64,000 nt of DNA from Chelativorans xinjiangensis (GTDB lineage Bacteria; Pseudomonadota; Alphaproteobacteria; Rhizobiales; Rhizobiaceae): positions 186,001 to 250,000 of the forward strand of contig NZ_WQNH01000001.1 of the NCBI RefSeq assembly GCF_009812055.1, given 5' to 3'. Positions 1 through 8,678 of this stretch are shown one piece after another (position 1 is the stretch's first letter; each line of letters opens with the position of its first letter). Both the position numbers and the translations under genes were made by a program. The notes under the pieces were generated by a model. It searched no databases. It was not told the origin of the DNA and was given only the letters and a program-made list of their open reading frames with translations.

Positions 1-82
1 GGAGATGGGCCCGCGCTACCAGGAGACCGATCACGTCAAGGCCTTCTACCGTGTGAACGGCTACGAGACGCTGGAGAAGTGA
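1..82 (+). CDS. Formate dehydrogenase region TAT-target small protein (3' end only)
   Basis: Only the last 26 codons are in the window, reading in frame from base 2 to a TGA at 80-82. The visible tail contains YQETDHVKAFYRVNGY, which resembles the conserved C-terminus of the small 'formate dehydrogenase region TAT target' proteins encoded just upstream of formate dehydrogenase large subunits. These are about 60-70 residues long with an N-terminal twin-arginine motif, which would lie outside the window. Its stop is 7 bases before the start of the large subunit, so the two are surely cotranscribed. The family's role is not settled; a part in maturation or export of the enzyme is an inference from context. 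Assignment rests on the tail and the position only. Confidence 0.6.
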   Translation, partial: EMGPRYQETDHVKAFYRVNGYETLEK

Positions 83-89
83 GGGTGCC

Positions 90-3002
90 ATGCTGACGAA
101 ACGGAAGAATGGCCAAGCGGGCCACACGAGGCTTCAGTCGCTCATCGGTGCGGCCGGCGCGGCTCCCATCGACCGGCGAACCTTCCTTCGGCGCTCCGGT
201 CTTACCGTCGGCGGAATGGCCGCAATCGGCTCATTCCAGCTCGGCACCGTCAGGAAGGCCGAGGCGATCAGCCCGCCACAGCCTGGCGTTCCCATCGAGC
301 TCAGGAAGAGCATCTGCACCCATTGCGCTGTCGGGTGCACCGTTACGGCGGAAGTCCAGAACGGCGTCTGGACCGGTCAGGAGCCGTCATGGGACAGCCC
401 CATCAACCGCGGCTCCCATTGCGCCAAGGGCGCAAGCGTGCGCGAACTCGTACACAGCGACCGCCGGCTCAAATATCCGATCAAGCTGGTCGACGGCCAG
501 TGGACCCGCGTCTCCTGGGACGAAGCGATCGGCGAGATCGGCGACAAGATGATGGAGATTCGCGAGGCCTCGGGGCCGGATTCCGTCTACTGGATGGGCT
601 CTGCCAAGTTCTCCAACGAAGGCACCTACCTGTTCCGCAAGCTCGCCGCCTTCTGGGGAACCAACAACCAGGACCACCAGGCGCGCATCTGCCATTCGAC
701 GACCGTCGCCGGCGTGGCCAATACCTGGGGCTATGGCGCGATGACGAACTCCTTCAACGACATCCGCAACTCCAAGACGCTTATCATCATGGGCGGCAAT
801 CCGGCGGAGGCGCATCCCATCTCCCTGCAGCACCTCCTGGAGGGCAAGGAGCTCAACCACGCCAACTTCGTCGTTATCGATCCGCGCTTCACCCGCACCG
901 CCGCGCATGCCACGGAATATATGCGCCTCAGGTCCGGCACCGATATCGCGGTGCTGTGGGGCATGCTCTGGCACATCTTCCAGAACGGCTGGGAGGACAA
1001 GGAGTTCATCGCCCAGCGCGTCTACGGCATGGACGAGATCCGCAAGGTGGTGGAGCAATATCCGCCGGAGGAAGTCGAACGGATCTCCGGTGTGCCCGGC
1101 GAGCAATTGAAGCGCGTTGCCGAGCTGTTCGCCACGCAGAAGCCGGCCACGCTGATCTGGTGCATGGGCCAGACGCAGCACACGGTGGGCACCGCCAATG
1201 TGCGCGCAAGCTGCATCCTGTGCCTGGCCACCGGCAATGTCGGCAAGCCCGGCACCGGCGCCAACATCTTCCGCGGCCACGACAATGTGCAGGGCGCAAC
1301 CGATATCGGGCTCGATGTGGTCACCCTGCCCTTCTATTACGGCCTGACGGAAAAAGCGTGGAACCATTGGGCGCGCGTCTGGGAGGTCGACTACGAGGAC
1401 CTGCTGTCCCGGTTCGAGTCCAAGGAGATGATGGAAGCGTCGGGCATCCCGCTGACGCGGTGGTTCGACGCGACATTGCTGCCGAAGGACGAGATCGGGC
1501 AGAGGGACAATCTGCGGGCCATGTTCGTGCAGGGCCACGCAAGCAACAGTATCACGCGTATTCCCGAGTCGATAAAGGGACTGGCAAAGCTCGACCTTCT
1601 GGTCGTGGCCGACCCGCATCCGACCACCTGGGCCTCGCTCGCCGTTCAGGCGGGACGCACGGAGAACACCTATCTCCTGCCGGTGTGCACGCAGTTCGAG
1701 ACTTCGGGCTCGCGTGTCGCCTCCAACCGCTCGATCCAATGGGGCGAGCAGATCGTCGCGCCCTCCTTCGAGCAGAAGGACGACTATCAGGTTATCTATC
1801 GCCTGGCGCAGAAGCTCGGGCATGCCGAGCAGATGTTCAAGAACATCGCCGTCGAGGGCGACCGGCCGGTGCCCGAGGACGTGCTGCGCGAAATGAATCG
1901 CGGCGGCTGGTCGACCGGTTATTGCGGTCAGTCGCCCGAGCGTCTCAAGGCGCATATGAAGAACCAGCACAAGTTCGACCTGGTGACGTTGCGCGCGCCG
2001 AAGGACGATCCCGAAGTCGGCGGCGACTATTACGGCCTGCCGTGGCCATGCTGGGGCAAGCCGGAACTGCGCCATCCGGGCACCCCGAACCTTTATAATC
2101 CGGACCTGCACGTCATGGATGGCGGCAGCCCGTTCCGCGCGCGCTTCGGCGTGGAACGGAATGGCGAGACCCTCCTTGCCGAGGGTTCCTACACGAAAGG
2201 TTCGGAGCTTACCGACGGCTATCCCGAATTCACCATGGCCGTCCTGAAGAAGCTCGGCTGGGACGCCGATCTGACGGCGGAGGAACTCAGCGTCATCGAG
2301 GGGATCGGCAGCGACATCGACGCGGTTTCCTGGTCGACCGATCTTTCGGGCGGCATCCAGCGGGTCGTGCTGAGCCATGGCTGCCATCCTTATGGAAACG
2401 GTAAGGCACGCGCGGTGGCGTGGAACCTGCCCGATCCCATTCCGGTCCACCGGGAGCCGATCTATACGCCCCGGGTCGATCTGGTCGAGAAATATCCGAC
2501 CCTCCCCGATGCCGTGCAGTTCCGCGTGCCGAACATCGGCTTCACCGTGCAACAGGCGGCCATCGAAAAGGGCGTCGCCAGGGATTTCCCGTTGATCCTC
2601 ACCTCGGGCCGGCTCGTTGAATACGAGGGCGGCGGCGAGGAAACGCGGTCGAACAGGTGGCTGGCCGAGTTGCAGCAGGAGATGTTCCTGGAGATCAACC
2701 CGGCGGACGCCGCCGAGCGCGGCATCTCCGACGGCGGCTGGGTATGGGTGACTGGCGCCGAGAACAATTCGCGCGCCCGGGTGAAGGCCCTGGTGACGGA
2801 GCGTGTCGGCAAGGGCGTGGCGTTCATGCCATTCCACTTCGGCGGCTGGTTCCAGGGCGAGGATCTGCGGGGCAACTATCCCGAGGGCACCGATCCTTAC
2901 GTTCTCGGTGAAAGCGCCAACACCATCACCACCTACGGATACGATCCCGTGACGAACATGCAGGAGCCGAAGGTCACGCTCTGCCAGGTCCAGGCGGCGT
3001 GA
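90..3002 (+). CDS. fdhA: Formate dehydrogenase major (molybdopterin) subunit, Cys type, TAT-exported
   Basis: This 970-residue protein is the catalytic subunit that oxidises formate to CO2 at a molybdenum or tungsten bis-MGD centre. A twin-arginine signal (RRTFLRR, residues 29-35) precedes a hydrophobic stretch, so the folded enzyme should be exported to the periplasm. A [4Fe-4S] site follows, with Cys76, Cys79, Cys83 and Cys111. The metal-ligand position, in ARICHSTTVAG, is Cys201 encoded by TGC at 690-692, so this is a cysteine and not a selenocysteine enzyme. The C-terminal molybdopterin dinucleotide-binding domain is intact. The ATG at 90 follows a GAGGG ribosome site. It heads the operon with the iron-sulfur and cytochrome subunits. 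Physiologically it would feed formate electrons to the quinone pool. Confidence 0.93.
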   Translation: MLTKRKNGQAGHTRLQSLIGAAGAAPIDRRTFLRRSGLTVGGMAAIGSFQLGTVRKAEAISPPQPGVPIELRKSICTHCAVGCTVTAEVQNGVWTGQEPSWDSPINRGSHCAKGASVRELVHSDRRLKYPIKLVDGQWTRVSWDEAIGEIGDKMMEIREASGPDSVYWMGSAKFSNEGTYLFRKLAAFWGTNNQDHQARICHSTTVAGVANTWGYGAMTNSFNDIRNSKTLIIMGGNPAEAHPISLQHLLEGKELNHANFVVIDPRFTRTAAHATEYMRLRSGTDIAVLWGMLWHIFQNGWEDKEFIAQRVYGMDEIRKVVEQYPPEEVERISGVPGEQLKRVAELFATQKPATLIWCMGQTQHTVGTANVRASCILCLATGNVGKPGTGANIFRGHDNVQGATDIGLDVVTLPFYYGLTEKAWNHWARVWEVDYEDLLSRFESKEMMEASGIPLTRWFDATLLPKDEIGQRDNLRAMFVQGHASNSITRIPESIKGLAKLDLLVVADPHPTTWASLAVQAGRTENTYLLPVCTQFETSGSRVASNRSIQWGEQIVAPSFEQKDDYQVIYRLAQKLGHAEQMFKNIAVEGDRPVPEDVLREMNRGGWSTGYCGQSPERLKAHMKNQHKFDLVTLRAPKDDPEVGGDYYGLPWPCWGKPELRHPGTPNLYNPDLHVMDGGSPFRARFGVERNGETLLAEGSYTKGSELTDGYPEFTMAVLKKLGWDADLTAEELSVIEGIGSDIDAVSWSTDLSGGIQRVVLSHGCHPYGNGKARAVAWNLPDPIPVHREPIYTPRVDLVEKYPTLPDAVQFRVPNIGFTVQQAAIEKGVARDFPLILTSGRLVEYEGGGEETRSNRWLAELQQEMFLEINPADAAERGISDGGWVWVTGAENNSRARVKALVTERVGKGVAFMPFHFGGWFQGEDLRGNYPEGTDPYVLGESANTITTYGYDPVTNMQEPKVTLCQVQAA

Positions 3003-3015
3003 GTGGGAGGAAAAA

Positions 3016-3612
3016 ATGGCCAGGATGAAATTCCTTTGTGACGCCGACCGCTGCATCGAATGCAACGCCTGCGTCACCGCCTGCAAGAACGAGCACGACG
3101 TGCCGTGGGGCATCAACCGCCGCCGTGTGGTGACCATCAACGACGGCAAGCCGGGCGAGCGCTCGGTCTCGATGGCTTGCATGCACTGCACCGATGCGCC
3201 CTGCGCGGCGGTGTGCCCGGTCAACTGCTTCTATACGACCGCCGACGCGGTGGTGCTGCATTCGAAGGATTTGTGCATCGGGTGCGGCTATTGCTTCTAC
3301 GCCTGCCCCTTCGGCGCGCCACAATATCCGCGTACCAGCAATTTCGGCTCCCGCGGCAAGATGGACAAATGCACATTCTGTGCCGGCGGCCCCGAGGCGG
3401 ATTCCACCGAGGTCGAATATGCGAAGTACGGCGCCAACCGGCTGGCGGAAGGCAAGCTGCCGCTTTGCGCCGAAATGTGCTCGACCAAGTCGCTCCTCGC
3501 CGGCGACGGCGAGATCATCGCGGCGATCTACAAGGAACGGGTGACGCAGCGCGGCTACGGCTCCGGTGCATGGGGCTGGCAGACGGCCTACCGCGAAACG
3601 ATCACGGTCTGA
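3016..3612 (+). CDS. fdhB: Formate dehydrogenase iron-sulfur (beta) subunit
   Basis: A 198-residue electron-transfer subunit starting 13 bases after the large subunit behind a strong GGAGG site. It has several ferredoxin-type cysteine groups, including CIECNACVTACKNEHDVPWG near residue 13, CMHCTDAPCAAVCPVNC near 60, and CIGCGYCFYACPFG near 85. A further split group (CTFC and a later CAEMC) follows, consistent with four [4Fe-4S] clusters. No signal peptide is present, as expected if it is exported by riding with the TAT-tagged large subunit. It lacks the long C-terminal membrane anchor of E. coli FdnH, so docking to the membrane would depend on the cytochrome subunit encoded next. Confidence 0.93.
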   Translation: MARMKFLCDADRCIECNACVTACKNEHDVPWGINRRRVVTINDGKPGERSVSMACMHCTDAPCAAVCPVNCFYTTADAVVLHSKDLCIGCGYCFYACPFGAPQYPRTSNFGSRGKMDKCTFCAGGPEADSTEVEYAKYGANRLAEGKLPLCAEMCSTKSLLAGDGEIIAAIYKERVTQRGYGSGAWGWQTAYRETITV

Positions 3613-3654
3613 CGAAGGGCCGACTCCTCAAAGCGCCACGGGAGGGTTGAGAAA

Positions 3655-4677
3655 ATGCAGGTCTTGAAGCGCGTTCGGCCAATCGGGCCGGTTCTCGCCG
3701 CCGTCGTTCTGGCTTTCGGTCTCATCGTCGCTCCGGCGGGAGCGCAGGAGGGCCCATCCGGGAGCAACCCCACCGCGCAGTCGGTGAACGAACAGCAGCT
3801 CCTCCAGGAACTGAACAAGATCCAGGGCCGCATCACCATACCGGACGCGAAGGCCGCCACGTTGGAACAGCCGCGCGGCCAAGACTTCCGCAGCTTCCAC
3901 GAAGGCGCCCTGCCGTGGATCGGCGGGGTCGCCGTGCTCGGAATGCTCCTCGTGCTCGCGCTGTTCTATTTCATCAGGGGCCGCATCCGCACGCGGTCCC
4001 AGGAAGCGGGCGTCAAGGTCGTGCGTTTCAATGCTCTCGAGCGCCTGACGCACTGGGTGACGGCCACCGCCTTCATCGTGCTGGCGATCACCGGCTTGAA
4101 CTTCGTTTTCGGCAAGCGCCTGCTGATGCCGCTCATCGGGCCCGATGCCTTCTCGGCATGGTCGCAATGGGCGAAGTATGCCCACGACTTCTTCTCCTGG
4201 GCGTTCATGCTCGGCATTCTGGTCATGGCTGTCCTGTGGGTCTGGGACAATCTTCCCGACCGCTATGACGGCCACTGGCTCAGGGTCGGCGGCGGTTTTT
4301 TCGACACGTCGAACAGGACGCACCCTCCGGCTGCCCGGTTCAATGCAGGCCAGAAGCTCATCTTCTGGTCGGTGATCATCGGCGGAATCGCCCTTTCTGT
4401 ATCGGGGCTCTTCATGCTGTTCCCGTTCGCCTACGCCGATGTGAACGGCATGCAGTTGGCCCAGACGATCCACGCCGTTGTCGGCGTGCTGATGGTGGCC
4501 GTCATCATCGCCCACATCTATATCGGCACCTTCGGCATGGAAGGCGCCTACCAGGCGATGGGCTCGGGCACCGTCGATCTCAACTGGGCCAAGGAGCACC
4601 ACAGCGTCTGGGTGGAGAAGCAGGGCGCCAAGACAGAACCGTCTCAGCCGGCGGCTCCGCCCACACCGGCCGAATAG
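3655..4677 (+). CDS. fdhC: Formate dehydrogenase cytochrome b (gamma) subunit
   Basis: A 340-residue membrane subunit that takes electrons from the iron-sulfur subunit to quinone through haem b. An N-terminal signal-like segment (about residues 8-31, ending APAGAQ) is followed by a roughly 50-residue soluble stretch and then about five hydrophobic helices. Histidines that fit haem ligands lie in LERLTHWVTA, KYAHDFFSW and in the HAVVGVLMVAVIIAHIYIG helix. The longer N-terminus compared with E. coli FdnI is typical of the alpha- and epsilonproteobacterial gamma-subunit type. The start ATG follows GGAGGG. It is the last gene of the operon within this strand; the usual maturation factors (FdhD, FdhE) are not in the window and may lie upstream. 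Confidence 0.9.
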   Translation: MQVLKRVRPIGPVLAAVVLAFGLIVAPAGAQEGPSGSNPTAQSVNEQQLLQELNKIQGRITIPDAKAATLEQPRGQDFRSFHEGALPWIGGVAVLGMLLVLALFYFIRGRIRTRSQEAGVKVVRFNALERLTHWVTATAFIVLAITGLNFVFGKRLLMPLIGPDAFSAWSQWAKYAHDFFSWAFMLGILVMAVLWVWDNLPDRYDGHWLRVGGGFFDTSNRTHPPAARFNAGQKLIFWSVIIGGIALSVSGLFMLFPFAYADVNGMQLAQTIHAVVGVLMVAVIIAHIYIGTFGMEGAYQAMGSGTVDLNWAKEHHSVWVEKQGAKTEPSQPAAPPTPAE

Positions 4678-4690
4678 CAGTTCGCCTACA

Positions 4691-4780
4691 GCATCAGCCC
4701 GAAAACCGGAATCGGTTTTCGGAAAGCACGATGCGTAGATTCAAAGACTTGGAGCGTCCGAACGGACGCACGGCGCTCTA
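4691..4780. repeat. Rhizobial-type intergenic palindromic repeat
   Basis: The short gap after fdhC holds two adjacent stem-loops. The first is formed by CCGAAAACCGG and its complement around 4699-4722. The second is GCGTCCGAACGGACGC around 4754-4769. The unit closely resembles a highly repeated intergenic sequence I recall from Mesorhizobium-like genomes, but no second copy was found in this window. It separates two convergent transcripts, so it may also act as a bidirectional terminator or mRNA stabiliser. Confidence 0.55.
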
Positions 4781-4787
4781 ACGCCGC

Positions 4788-5003
4788 TCACGAGGACGGT
4801 TCCTCCGGCTCGGTTGCGGCGGTCGTGCCGCTTCCGGGGTCACCCGTCCAGGCCGAACCCACGAGATTGTGGCCGGGGTCCCCCACCCGCGTGCTTTGCG
4901 TGCTGTAGGCTTCCCAGGACGGCCTCTGCTCCGCGCTCATGAAATAGCCAGCGCCGATCGCGATGGCGATGGCGACGACGATTCCCGTCAATACAATACC
5001 CAT
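4788..5003 (-). CDS. Small single-pass membrane protein of unknown function
   Basis: A 71-residue protein with one N-terminal hydrophobic helix (about residues 2-22, rich in Val, Ile, Ala) followed by a short polar tail. The tail contains the segment RVGDPGHNLVGSAWTGDP. The ATG at 5003 is preceded by a clear GGGAGAAG ribosome site. I recognise no domain with a known function. The length, orientation and signal-anchor topology make it a plausible real gene and not a shadow. It is transcribed in the same direction as the next exported protein and converges on the formate dehydrogenase operon, so a link to that enzyme cannot be claimed. Confidence 0.6.
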   Translation of the reverse strand: MGIVLTGIVVAIAIAIGAGYFMSAEQRPSWEAYSTQSTRVGDPGHNLVGSAWTGDPGSGTTAATEPEEPSS

Positions 5004-5061
5004 CCCGCTTCTCCCTTCTTCTGTTATTCGAAGCGCCCGCCCGCGCCGGGACCGCCAGCAA

Positions 5062-5496
5062 TCACTGTTGCGGTTGCGTTTGCTGCGCCGGAGATTCCGC
5101 GTCGTTCGCCTGCGTTTGATATTGCAGATCGAGCGCCGTCAGCGCGAGCAATGGCGACGGCATGGGGGCGCCGGCAAGCCTGAGCTTCCTGGCTTCTTCC
5201 TGGCACGCCGCGATGTCGTTGGCGTCGGCGAGTTGCTCGGCCCTTTCCAGGCTCAGCGGAATCTTTACCTCCGCTTCCGTCGCGGCGGCGGATTGTCCGG
5301 CGGATGCGTCCGCCTCGGGCGGATTCCGAACGAAGGCGAGAAGCTCCTGGCAGAGATTGGCCGGTCGCCCGGCCTCGGTCTGTTGAGTGGCCGCCGAATC
5401 GGCTGGCGGCGTTGCCGGGGCAGGCGCCGTGTCTGTCTGCGCAAGCGAAGTCGACGCTGCCAAGGCGAAGATTCCCGCGAGAAATATTTTTCTCAT
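5062..5496 (-). CDS. Small exported protein of unknown function
   Basis: A 144-residue protein that begins MRKIFLAGIFALAASTSLAQ, a good Sec signal peptide with cleavage near residue 20. The start at 5496 is chosen over an in-frame upstream codon at 5664 because AAGGAG lies 9 bases before it and the signal peptide would otherwise be internal. The mature part is rich in Ala, Pro and Gln at both ends. It contains two widely spaced cysteines (in ANLCQELL and IAACQEEA), which could form a disulfide in the periplasm. No family was recognised. A 127-bp palindromic element lies upstream, starting about 130 bases before the start codon. Confidence 0.6.
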   Translation of the reverse strand: MRKIFLAGIFALAASTSLAQTDTAPAPATPPADSAATQQTEAGRPANLCQELLAFVRNPPEADASAGQSAAATEAEVKIPLSLERAEQLADANDIAACQEEARKLRLAGAPMPSPLLALTALDLQYQTQANDAESPAQQTQPQQ

Positions 5497-5629
5497 CGCA
5501 TTGATCTCCTTCCTAAAAAAATCTCCGGTTCCGCCGCCGAACGACAGTAGCCGAAAGTGCGGCCAAACGATATAGATCAGCAAAACGAAAGGTGCGCCCG
5601 TCCCACCGCCATTCGAGGAGTCATCGCCC

Positions 5630-5756
5630 CCTCCAGTGGTACGATCCTGACAGATGGTACCCATCTGTCAGGGCAAATCGGCCCACCAGATCAATAGCTT
5701 GTGGGCTGACTTCTCCAAACGGATGGGTACCATCTGTTTGGACAGACCACTAGAGG
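5630..5756. repeat. 127-bp MITE-like imperfect palindrome
   Basis: The element has near-matching ends: CCTCCAGTGGT at 5630-5640 and the complement of CCTCTAGTGGT at 5746-5756 (10 of 11 match). Inside are two strong hairpins. One has perfect 12-bp arms CCTGACAGATGG (5646-5657 and 5661-5672). The other has 12-bp arms with one mismatch (5715-5726 and 5730-5741). The 15-mer CAGATGGTACCCATC at 5651-5665 recurs inverted at 5722-5736. A central GCCCAC/GTGGGC pair (5681-5686, 5701-5706) completes the symmetry. The right end contains the stop codon of panC. No clear target-site duplication is visible. A regulator-binding array is the alternative. Confidence 0.6.
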
Positions 5757-6625
5757 CGATTTCGGCTCCCGTGCCGTACCGGCATGACTTTCACGTTGTC
5801 GATGAGCCTTGTTTCTCCCAGCCAGGCGGCCGCAAGCAAGCGCCCCTGCCTATCGGTGGCGCCAAGTGGCTTGAGATCGTCGTCGCCCCGCAATTCGAGA
5901 TATTCGACCTTGCGGTAGCCCGCGCGGACGATTGCTTCTCTTGCGGTTGCAAGCGCATCATCGACAGGGGCGCCCTCTGTCAGTCGGCCGGACGTGTCGA
6001 AAAGGATTTCGGCAAGCATTGGCGCGATCTCGCGCTCCGAAGCCGACAGCCGGACATTGCGGGACGACATGGCGAGACCGTCCGGTTCGCGCACAGTCGG
6101 GCAGCCGACGATCTCAATCGGAATGTCGAGATCGCGGGCGAGCCGCCGCACGACGTGGAGTTGCTGGAAATCCTTCTCGCCGAAAAAAGCGAGATCGGCG
6201 CCGGACTGGAGGAAGAGCTTCGCGACAACGGTGGCGACGCCGTCGAAGTGGCCCGGCCGGAACGCGCCGCACAGGCCTTCGCTGACGCCGCTTACCGACA
6301 CCGTGGTGGCGAAGCCTTGCGGATACATCTCGTCCGCATCCGGGGCATAGAGGATATGCGCTCCCAGCGAAGCCAGCTTGGCGGCATCCTCATCCTCAGT
6401 GCGGGGATAGGCGGCAAGATCGCTCGAATTGTTGAACTGCGTCGGATTGACGAAAAGCGTCACGATCACCCGATCAGCCTGGCCTAAGGCCGCGCGTACC
6501 AGGCTCAAATGGCCTTCGTGCAGGGCGCCCATGGTCGGGACGACGGCAACGCGATGGTTGTCCTGACGCCACGCCGCGACGGCTGTGCGCAACTCGGCGA
6601 CAGTCCGGACGATGGGTATGCTCAT
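5750..6625 (-). CDS. panC: Pantothenate synthetase (pantoate--beta-alanine ligase)
   Basis: A 291-residue enzyme that joins pantoate and beta-alanine using ATP to make pantothenate, the precursor of coenzyme A. The family's nucleotide-binding start is seen in [18 protein letters not shown] (about residues 29-46). It is followed by the [15 protein letters not shown] and [16 protein letters not shown] segments, all characteristic. It overlaps the end of panB by four bases (ATGA), so the pair is translationally coupled. The last Leu codon and the TAG stop lie within the right end of the palindromic element at 5630-5756, so that element may define the present C-terminus. Confidence 0.95.
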   Translation of the reverse strand: MSIPIVRTVAELRTAVAAWRQDNHRVAVVPTMGALHEGHLSLVRAALGQADRVIVTLFVNPTQFNNSSDLAAYPRTEDEDAAKLASLGAHILYAPDADEMYPQGFATTVSVSGVSEGLCGAFRPGHFDGVATVVAKLFLQSGADLAFFGEKDFQQLHVVRRLARDLDIPIEIVGCPTVREPDGLAMSSRNVRLSASEREIAPMLAEILFDTSGRLTEGAPVDDALATAREAIVRAGYRKVEYLELRGDDDLKPLGATDRQGRLLAAAWLGETRLIDNVKVMPVRHGSRNRL

Positions 6626-7467
6626 GCCGCATCTCCCCCGGGAACAGCTTCCGCTTCATCCTTGAAGACATGCTCGGGCGCCGGGAACCGCCGCTCGCGC
6701 ACTTCCCGGGCATAGGCGGCGATGGCCGCTTCGGCCATCTGCCCCAATTCCGCATAGCGTTTGACGAATTTCGGCTGGAAGGCGGTGAAGAGGCCCAGCA
6801 TGTCATCCACCACCAGGATCTGGCCATCGCAGGCAGGCGAAGCTCCGATACCAATGGTGGGAATTGCGACCTCTTCGGTGATCCGGCGGGCAAGCGCCTC
6901 GGGTATCTTCTCCACCACCACGGAAAATGCGCCCGCCTGCGCAACGGCTTGGGCATCGTCGATGACACGCTCCGCATCCTCGCCTTTGCCCTGGACACGA
7001 TAGCCACCAAGGGCGTTGACCGCCTGCGGCGTCAGGCCGATATGGGCCATGACCGGAATGCCGCGGTCAGTCAGGAAGCCGATCGTTTCGGCCATACTCT
7101 CGCCGCCTTCCAGCTTGACCGCCGCGCAGCCGGTCTCGGCCATCACACGGGCGGCATTGCGGAAGGCTTGTTCGGGGCTTCCTTCATAGGAGCCGAACGG
7201 CATGTCCACGACCATCAGTGCCCGCTCCAGGCCGCGCCGCACCGCCTTGCCATGCATGATCATCATGTCGAGGGTGACGCCAAGTGTCGAAGGCAGGCCG
7301 TGCAGCACCATGCCGACGCTGTCACCCACAAGCACGATGTCGCAATGCGGGTCGACGAGCCTTGCGACCGGCGTCGTGTAGGCGGTCAGGCAGACAAGCG
7401 GAGCCTGGCTCTTCCTGACTGCAATATCCGGCGGAGTGAGGGCGGTGTTTCCTCCCGTAGCGCTCAT
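6622..7467 (-). CDS. panB: 3-methyl-2-oxobutanoate hydroxymethyltransferase
   Basis: A 281-residue enzyme that transfers a hydroxymethyl group from methylene-tetrahydrofolate to 2-oxoisovalerate, giving ketopantoate. Typical segments include [24 protein letters not shown] near the N-terminus (metal and substrate site), [26 protein letters not shown] and [13 protein letters not shown]. The start at 7467 is preferred over the longer frame to 7692 because AAGGAGG sits four bases upstream of it, and the extra N-terminal residues do not resemble the family. It is the first gene of the panBC pair and is divergent from the Nudix-type regulator. Confidence 0.95.
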   Translation of the reverse strand: MSATGGNTALTPPDIAVRKSQAPLVCLTAYTTPVARLVDPHCDIVLVGDSVGMVLHGLPSTLGVTLDMMIMHGKAVRRGLERALMVVDMPFGSYEGSPEQAFRNAARVMAETGCAAVKLEGGESMAETIGFLTDRGIPVMAHIGLTPQAVNALGGYRVQGKGEDAERVIDDAQAVAQAGAFSVVVEKIPEALARRITEEVAIPTIGIGASPACDGQILVVDDMLGLFTAFQPKFVKRYAELGQMAEAAIAAYAREVRERRFPAPEHVFKDEAEAVPGGDAA

Positions 7468-7519
7468 TACGCCTCCTTCCTTGACGTCAGCGGATGACGC
7501 GGCTGTTTCGCATATCCTT

Positions 7520-7546
7520 GTGCGATTGCGAAGGAGAGAATCGCAC
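7520..7546. promoter_or_regulatory. Hairpin or operator in the panB / regulator divergent region
   Basis: Within the 206-base divergent gap, GTGCGATT (7520-7527) and AATCGCAC (7539-7546) form a perfect 8-bp inverted repeat with an 11-base spacer. On the panB side this lies about 53-79 bases upstream of the start codon. It could be a dimeric regulator site or an mRNA leader hairpin. No regulator is known to me for this sequence. Confidence 0.3.
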
Positions 7547-7673
7547 TGCACAATGCCGCTTGTTCGCAAATTGCGTTGTAGAGCCGATCGCCGGTGGTGT
7601 TTCGCCGGATATCTTCGCCTGATAATCCTCTTTAGGGAGAAACTTCCGTGGCAACAGGGCACGACAACGCAAA

Positions 7674-8615
7674 ATGAATGCCAGCGACACACAACAGCGT
7701 CACGAACTGAAGGTGGATCTGGTTGCTGTCGTGGCCGCCGTGATCGACGGTGATCCGCGGGCGCTCACCATCAGGCGGGGCAGCGCCCTGCCCGCCGGTC
7801 CTTTCGAACTAGGGCACCGTTCACTGCAAGCGGGGCTCCGCGACTGGGTGGAGCAGCAGACCGGGCACCCGCTCGGCTATATCGAGCAGCTCTACACCTT
7901 CGCCGACCGAGACCGCATCGCCGAGGAGCACGCTCGGCGGGCGATATCGATCAGCTATCTTGGCCTCACGCGCGACGAATGGAGCGCGAGCCAGCCTCCC
8001 CGCGACTGGCAAAGCTGGTATGGCTATTTCCCGTGGGAAGACCACCGCGCAGGCGCACCCTCGATCATCGCCGACGCCATCCTGCCGCACCTGAAGGCAT
8101 GGACGGAAGAGGCGGGCGGAACGGCGCGCGAGGAGCGGCGGCAGCGTATCGCCATCGCCTTCGGCGTCGACGACCGGCCGTGGAACGAGGAACTCGTGCT
8201 GCAGCGCTACGAGTTGCTCTACGAGGCGGCCCTGGTGGAGGAGGCGCTTCGGGGCCGGGGAGAAGAACACACGCCGCCCGTTCCGGGACGGCCTATGATT
8301 GCGGATCACCGCCGCATCCTGGCGACGGGGATCGCGCGGCTGCGCACAAAGATCAAGTACCGCCCGGTGGTGTTCGAACTGATGCCGCCGGTCTTCACGC
8401 TGCTGCAACTGCAGCGGGCCGTGGAGGCGCTTGCCGGCAGGCTGGTCCACAAGCAGAACTTCCGCCGCCTTATCGAGCAGCAGGAGCTTGTCGAGGAAAC
8501 CGGCGAAACCACCTTTGAGACCGGCGGGCGTCCTGCCAAACTGTTCCGCTTCCGCCCGGCCGTGCTGATGGAGCGAACGGCCGCAGGCACGAAATTATCC
8601 GTCACACGGGCTTGA
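7674..8615 (+). CDS. Nudix-related transcriptional regulator of NAD synthesis (NrtR/NadQ type)
   Basis: A 313-residue protein. The N-terminal part (about 1-150) resembles a degenerate Nudix domain ([15 protein letters not shown], then [18 protein letters not shown] where a Nudix box would be). The canonical catalytic GX5EX7REUXEEXGU pattern is not intact. The C-terminal third (from about 220) looks like a winged helix-turn-helix, with [31 protein letters not shown] and [11 protein letters not shown]. Nudix-derived repressors of this layout control NAD genes in many bacteria. Its position directly before nadABC supports that role. Loss of the catalytic box suggests it senses an NAD-related metabolite and does not hydrolyse one. 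The ATG at 7674 lacks an obvious ribosome site. Confidence 0.75.
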   Translation: MNASDTQQRHELKVDLVAVVAAVIDGDPRALTIRRGSALPAGPFELGHRSLQAGLRDWVEQQTGHPLGYIEQLYTFADRDRIAEEHARRAISISYLGLTRDEWSASQPPRDWQSWYGYFPWEDHRAGAPSIIADAILPHLKAWTEEAGGTAREERRQRIAIAFGVDDRPWNEELVLQRYELLYEAALVEEALRGRGEEHTPPVPGRPMIADHRRILATGIARLRTKIKYRPVVFELMPPVFTLLQLQRAVEALAGRLVHKQNFRRLIEQQELVEETGETTFETGGRPAKLFRFRPAVLMERTAAGTKLSVTRA

Positions 8616-8667
8616 CTCCTTATGCTCAAGGTAAGCATATGCTCAACTTATACTCAGTCGTAGCATA
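8612..8667 (+). promoter_or_regulatory. nadA promoter region with repeated TATGCTCA-type operator motifs
   Basis: The 63-base gap before nadA holds overlapping inverted repeats: TATGCT (8621-8626) with AGCATA (8634-8639), and a second TATGCT (8638-8643) with AGCATA (8661-8666). A TATACT hexamer at 8650-8655 could be a -10 element. TTGACT at 8612-8617 overlaps the stop of the regulator gene and could be a -35 for a weaker -10 further upstream. The layout fits a repressor site for the adjacent Nudix-type regulator. Exact promoter positions are uncertain. Confidence 0.5.
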
Positions 8668-8678
8668 AGGAGATGGCC

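Noticed and set aside
387-3224. 945-codon minus-strand open frame opposite the formate dehydrogenase genes
   Set aside because: It is antisense to clearly recognised proteins, is rich in Arg, His and Asp as GC-driven shadows are, and shows no family motif.
5497-5664. N-terminal extension of the small exported protein to 5664
   Set aside because: The extension would start within the palindromic element and bury a good signal peptide; the start at 5496 has AAGGAG.
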